The notes under the pieces are model-generated. The model ran no database searches, was not told the DNA's origin, and was given only the letters and a program-made list of their open reading frames with translations. A program made the position numbers and the translations under genes. DNA of 8,682 nt from positions 1 through 8,682 of the forward strand of contig DUES01000004.1 in the NCBI GenBank assembly GCA_011192055.1, in the 5' to 3' direction. Below are positions 6,662-8,682 of the stretch, one piece after another. How positions within the stretch are numbered: position 1 is the stretch's first letter; each line of letters begins with the position of its first letter. The stretch is from Dehalococcoidia bacterium. GTDB taxonomy: Bacteria; Chloroflexota; Dehalococcoidia; Dehalococcoidales; Fen-1064.

Positions 6662-6803
6662 CTGGCCAGGCGAAACCCGACCAGTAACCTGGCCAGATAA
6701 GGCATTAACCAGTAAGGGACCTCCAGATACCCGTAAATCTGACCGGCAAATACCGACCTCCAAAACCGAGGGTCACTTGTACCCGCCGGTCGGTATCGGT
6801 ATT

Positions 6804-6845
6804 ATGCCGGAAAATATCTTCGTAATCATCAAGCGGGACCAGTGA
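6804..6845 (+). CDS. Possible short Ile/Val-rich leader ORF before leuA
   Basis: ATG at 6804 opens a 13-codon ORF, MPENIFVIIKRDQ, ending at TGA 6843-6845, 58 nt before leuA. Four of five consecutive codons in I-F-V-I-I are Ile or Val. Translation would melt the 3' arm of the 6743-6810 hairpin, and its stop lies inside the 6841-6848 pairing strand. Against it: no Shine-Dalgarno, no leucine codon, and no downstream terminator. It may well be chance. Confidence 0.2.
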   Translation: MPENIFVIIKRDQ

Positions 6846-6903
6846 CCCCTGGCAGTCTTCATAATCAAATCCAAAATATAGTAATAATGAGGGAGACCAG
6901 GTC

Positions 6904-8424
6904 ATGGATAAGATAATTATATTTGATACCACGTTAAGAGACGGTGAACAGGCTGCAGGGGGAACACTCAATATACACGAGAAACTGGAGATAGCAAAAC
7001 AACTGGAAAAGCTGGGAGTTGATATTATCGAGGCCGGTTTTCCCATAGCCTCTCCAGGTGATTTTGATTCGGTGCAAATGATTGCCAGGGAAGTCCGGAA
7101 TCCCATCATCTGTTCGCTGACTCACTCCAATGCTGAGGCTGTAGACAGGGCCGCCGAGGCGGTCAAAGAGGCGGCACACCCCAGGGTACATGTCTTTCTA
7201 TCCGCCTCGGACGTACACCTGGAGCACCAGCTACACAAATCGCGCGAGGAAATCATGGAGATGGCCTGTACCATGGTAACCCGTGCCAAGAAATATGTCG
7301 AAGATGTTGAGTTCAGTCCGATGGACGCCAGTCGCACGGAACCGGAATTCATCTACCAGGTATGCAAGGCCGTAATTGACTGCGGTGCAACCACGGTGAA
7401 TATCCCGGATACCGTCGGCTATGCAATGCCGACAGAGTTTGGCGATTTAATAACCGGCATATTTGAAAATGTACCCAATATTGATAAGGCCGTGGTAAGC
7501 GTGCACTGCCACAACGACCTCGGGATGGCGGTTGCCAATACACTGGAATCCGTTCGTCGGGGAACACGACAGGTAGAATGTACCATTAACGGTATTGGCG
7601 AACGGGCGGGAAATGCCTCGCTGGAAGAGATTGTCATGGGGCTCAAGACGCGTAATGACTTCTTTGGTTTTACCACCAATATCGACACCGGCCAGATATA
7701 CCGGACCAGCCGACTGGTCAGTGAACTGACAGGTTTCGTGGTGCAGCCGAACAAGGCCATTATCGGTGCCAATGCCTTCCGTCATGAGTCAGGCATACAC
7801 CAGGACGGTGTCATCAAGAAATCCATAACATACGAGATAATGGACCCCAGGTCCGTTGGTATCCCGGCCAGCAGCCTGGTGCTGGGTAAGCTCAGCGGAA
7901 GGCATGCTTTCAGGGAGCGCCTGGCCGAGCTTGGTATCAGCCTTGAAGAAGAAAGTTTTGGGCGAGCCTTCAAGGCGGTTATCGAACTGGCCGATAAAAA
8001 GAAGGACATAACGGACCGTGACATCGAGTCACTGGTAGCCGAAGAACAGCGTACGGTAACCGAGGTGTATCACCTTGAACGTATCCAGGTCTCCTGCGGC
8101 GACAGGGGGATACCTACTGCGTCGGTTAAGCTGATAGCTCCCGACGGTCAGGCCAAAGCGGACGCCGCAATCGGCACCGGCCCGGTTGACGCGGTCTGCA
8201 AGGCAATCGACAAGATAGTAACCATGCCCTGCAAGCTGACCGAGTTTACGGTTAAGTCGGTTACCGAAGGGATTGACGCTATCGGCGAGGTGCTGATAAG
8301 GATAGAGGGTGATGGAATAACGTATTCCGGTCGAGGCGCTGATACCGATATTATAGTTGCGGCTGCCAAAGGCTATATCAATGCGTTAAACCGGATGCTG
8401 GCCAACAAAAAAACAAAAGCATAG
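6904..8424 (+). CDS. leuA: 2-Isopropylmalate synthase
   Basis: LeuA condenses 2-ketoisovalerate with acetyl-CoA to 2-isopropylmalate, the committed step to leucine. The 506 residues comprise an N-terminal TIM barrel (about 1-270), linker subdomains, and a C-terminal leucine-binding regulatory domain (about 385-500). The barrel opens with [10 protein letters not shown] at 7-16; Asp13, His201 and His203 (H-C-H-N-D) and Asn237 (G-E-R-A-G-N-A) match the family's metal ligands. [12 protein letters not shown] at 288-299 is the linker signature. D-G-E-Q followed by A-A-G-G, where S-P-G is common, is a small deviation. The D-G-E-Q motif and the IPMS-type regulatory domain favour LeuA over citramalate synthase, but the keto-acid cannot be proven from sequence. 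GAGGGAG (6889-6895) supports ATG 6904. A complete regulatory domain predicts leucine feedback inhibition. Confidence 0.94.
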   Translation: MDKIIIFDTTLRDGEQAAGGTLNIHEKLEIAKQLEKLGVDIIEAGFPIASPGDFDSVQMIAREVRNPIICSLTHSNAEAVDRAAEAVKEAAHPRVHVFLSASDVHLEHQLHKSREEIMEMACTMVTRAKKYVEDVEFSPMDASRTEPEFIYQVCKAVIDCGATTVNIPDTVGYAMPTEFGDLITGIFENVPNIDKAVVSVHCHNDLGMAVANTLESVRRGTRQVECTINGIGERAGNASLEEIVMGLKTRNDFFGFTTNIDTGQIYRTSRLVSELTGFVVQPNKAIIGANAFRHESGIHQDGVIKKSITYEIMDPRSVGIPASSLVLGKLSGRHAFRERLAELGISLEEESFGRAFKAVIELADKKKDITDRDIESLVAEEQRTVTEVYHLERIQVSCGDRGIPTASVKLIAPDGQAKADAAIGTGPVDAVCKAIDKIVTMPCKLTEFTVKSVTEGIDAIGEVLIRIEGDGITYSGRGADTDIIVAAAKGYINALNRMLANKKTKA

Positions 8425-8476
8425 GCACCCTGAAGGTGACGTCCCGGTTATTCCACACGGGAAAGAGGAACTTAAA

Positions 8477-8682
8477 TTGACGTTAGTTGAAAAAATACTG
8501 GCCGCACATACTGACAGAGAGAATGTGAGCCCGGGCGAGTTTGTCAATGTCCGGGTAGACGTTATCCTGGCTAATGACATAACCGCCCCGATTTCGATAC
8601 GGGAGTTCCGGCGACTCGGACTGACCAAGGTCTTTGACCCCCGGAAGATCGTCATGGTTGCCGACCACTATGTGCCCAATAA
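8477..8682 (+). CDS. leuC: 3-Isopropylmalate dehydratase large subunit, N-terminal part (3' end outside window)
   Basis: The first 68 codons of an aconitase-superfamily LeuC are visible: M-T-L-V-E-K-I-L-A-A-H, then S-P-G-E-F-V-N-V-R-V-D, then N-D-I-T-A-P-I-S-I, F-D-P-R-K-I-V and D-H-Y-V-P-N. These are the usual opening blocks of the shorter (about 420-residue) LeuC/HacA-type subunit shared with archaea. The enzyme, with LeuD, isomerises 2-isopropylmalate to 3-isopropylmalate using a [4Fe-4S] cluster; the cluster cysteines lie outside the window. Translation should start at TTG 8477, since the family's conserved N-terminus begins exactly there and AGAGGAA (8464-8470) lies 6 nt upstream; no in-frame ATG fits. 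It follows leuA by 52 nt, which contain two small inverted repeats (CACC/GGTG at 8426-8438, TCCCG/CGGGA at 8442-8462) and no terminator, so cotranscription is likely. Confidence 0.93.
   Translation, partial: MTLVEKILAAHTDRENVSPGEFVNVRVDVILANDITAPISIREFRRLGLTKVFDPRKIVMVADHYVPN

Larger units (their letters stand above)
6649..6852 (+). other. Highly structured ilvC-leuA spacer (candidate leader RNA)
   Basis: The spacer has no convincing gene but many exact complementarities. ACTGGTTA (6649-6656) pairs with TAACCAGT (6706-6713), enclosing TCTGGCCAGG (6661-6670) with CCTGGCCAGA (6688-6697), a perfect 10-bp stem. CAGAT (6724-6728) pairs with ATCTG (6737-6741). CCGGCAAATACCG (6743-6755) pairs with 6797-6810 with one bulged base; a shifted 9-bp register to 6788-6796 exists because CGGTAT is tandemly repeated at 6791-6802. 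GGGTCACT (6770-6777), in the loop of that hairpin, is complementary to AGTGACCC (6841-6848), giving a possible pseudoknot. No T-run follows, so it is not an intrinsic terminator. It may be a structured 5' leader of leuA, an mRNA-processing element, or a decayed repeat element. Bases 6853-6903 hold an AT-rich stretch and the leuA Shine-Dalgarno. Confidence 0.45.

Noticed and set aside
6877..6882. TATAGT as a -10 box of a separate leuA promoter
   Set aside because: No acceptable -35 hexamer 16-18 bp upstream (around 6853-6860); the AT-rich stretch may only keep the leuA ribosome binding site open.
6705..7109. 134-aa minus-strand frame across the spacer and the leuA start
   Set aside because: Overlaps the clear leuA coding region; low-complexity Ser-rich translation typical of antisense frames.
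8401..8420. A-run near the leuA end as a programmed frameshift site
   Set aside because: The run lies a few codons before the normal stop and no alternative frame extends into a meaningful product.

Overview
The window is one strand-consistent stretch of a branched-chain amino acid (BCAA) biosynthesis locus. All recognisable genes read on the + strand: the 3' end of a threonylcarbamoyl-AMP synthase gene (tsaC/ywlC type), then ilvD, ilvB, ilvN, a tandem universal stress protein gene, ilvC, leuA and the 5' end of leuC. The gene order, the VPGH-type IlvD, the LeuC type, the strong Shine-Dalgarno sites and the moderately GC-rich codon use suggest a free-living anaerobic bacterium. My best guess is Chloroflexota/Dehalococcoidia, because I recall a similar ilvD-ilvB-ilvN-ilvC-leuA-leuC order there; this is an inference from memory.

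Layout. Bases 1-372 are the tail of tsaC. Bases 373-618 are a regulatory leader: a TTGACA promoter candidate, a very short ORF whose core is L-V-L-G-L-I-V-I-I, a competing hairpin, and a perfect 9-bp hairpin with nine T's just before ilvD. This looks like a classical BCAA leader-peptide attenuator. Bases 619-4530 hold ilvD, ilvB and ilvN, tightly packed (ilvB and ilvN overlap by 25 nt). A 117-nt gap with a small hairpin precedes a 310-aa tandem UspA protein (4648-5580), which ends only 35 nt before ilvC (5616-6608). The 295 nt between ilvC and leuA contain no convincing gene. They hold a degenerate duplicate of the ilvC tail, a perfect 13-bp palindrome, several nested long inverted repeats, a possible long-range pairing, and a tiny Ile/Val-rich ORF. 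leuA (6904-8424) and the start of leuC (TTG at 8477) follow.

Together IlvBN, IlvC and IlvD convert pyruvate to 2-ketoisovalerate (and 2-ketobutyrate to the isoleucine precursor). LeuA and LeuC divert 2-ketoisovalerate to leucine. The leader peptide would sense charged Leu/Val/Ile tRNAs and set readthrough into the operon. The enzymes are ordinary. The points worth a second look are the attenuator (possibly leaderless), the ilvC-leuA spacer, the KARI cofactor loop, the acetolactate synthase substitutions at herbicide positions, and the Usp gene inside the operon.
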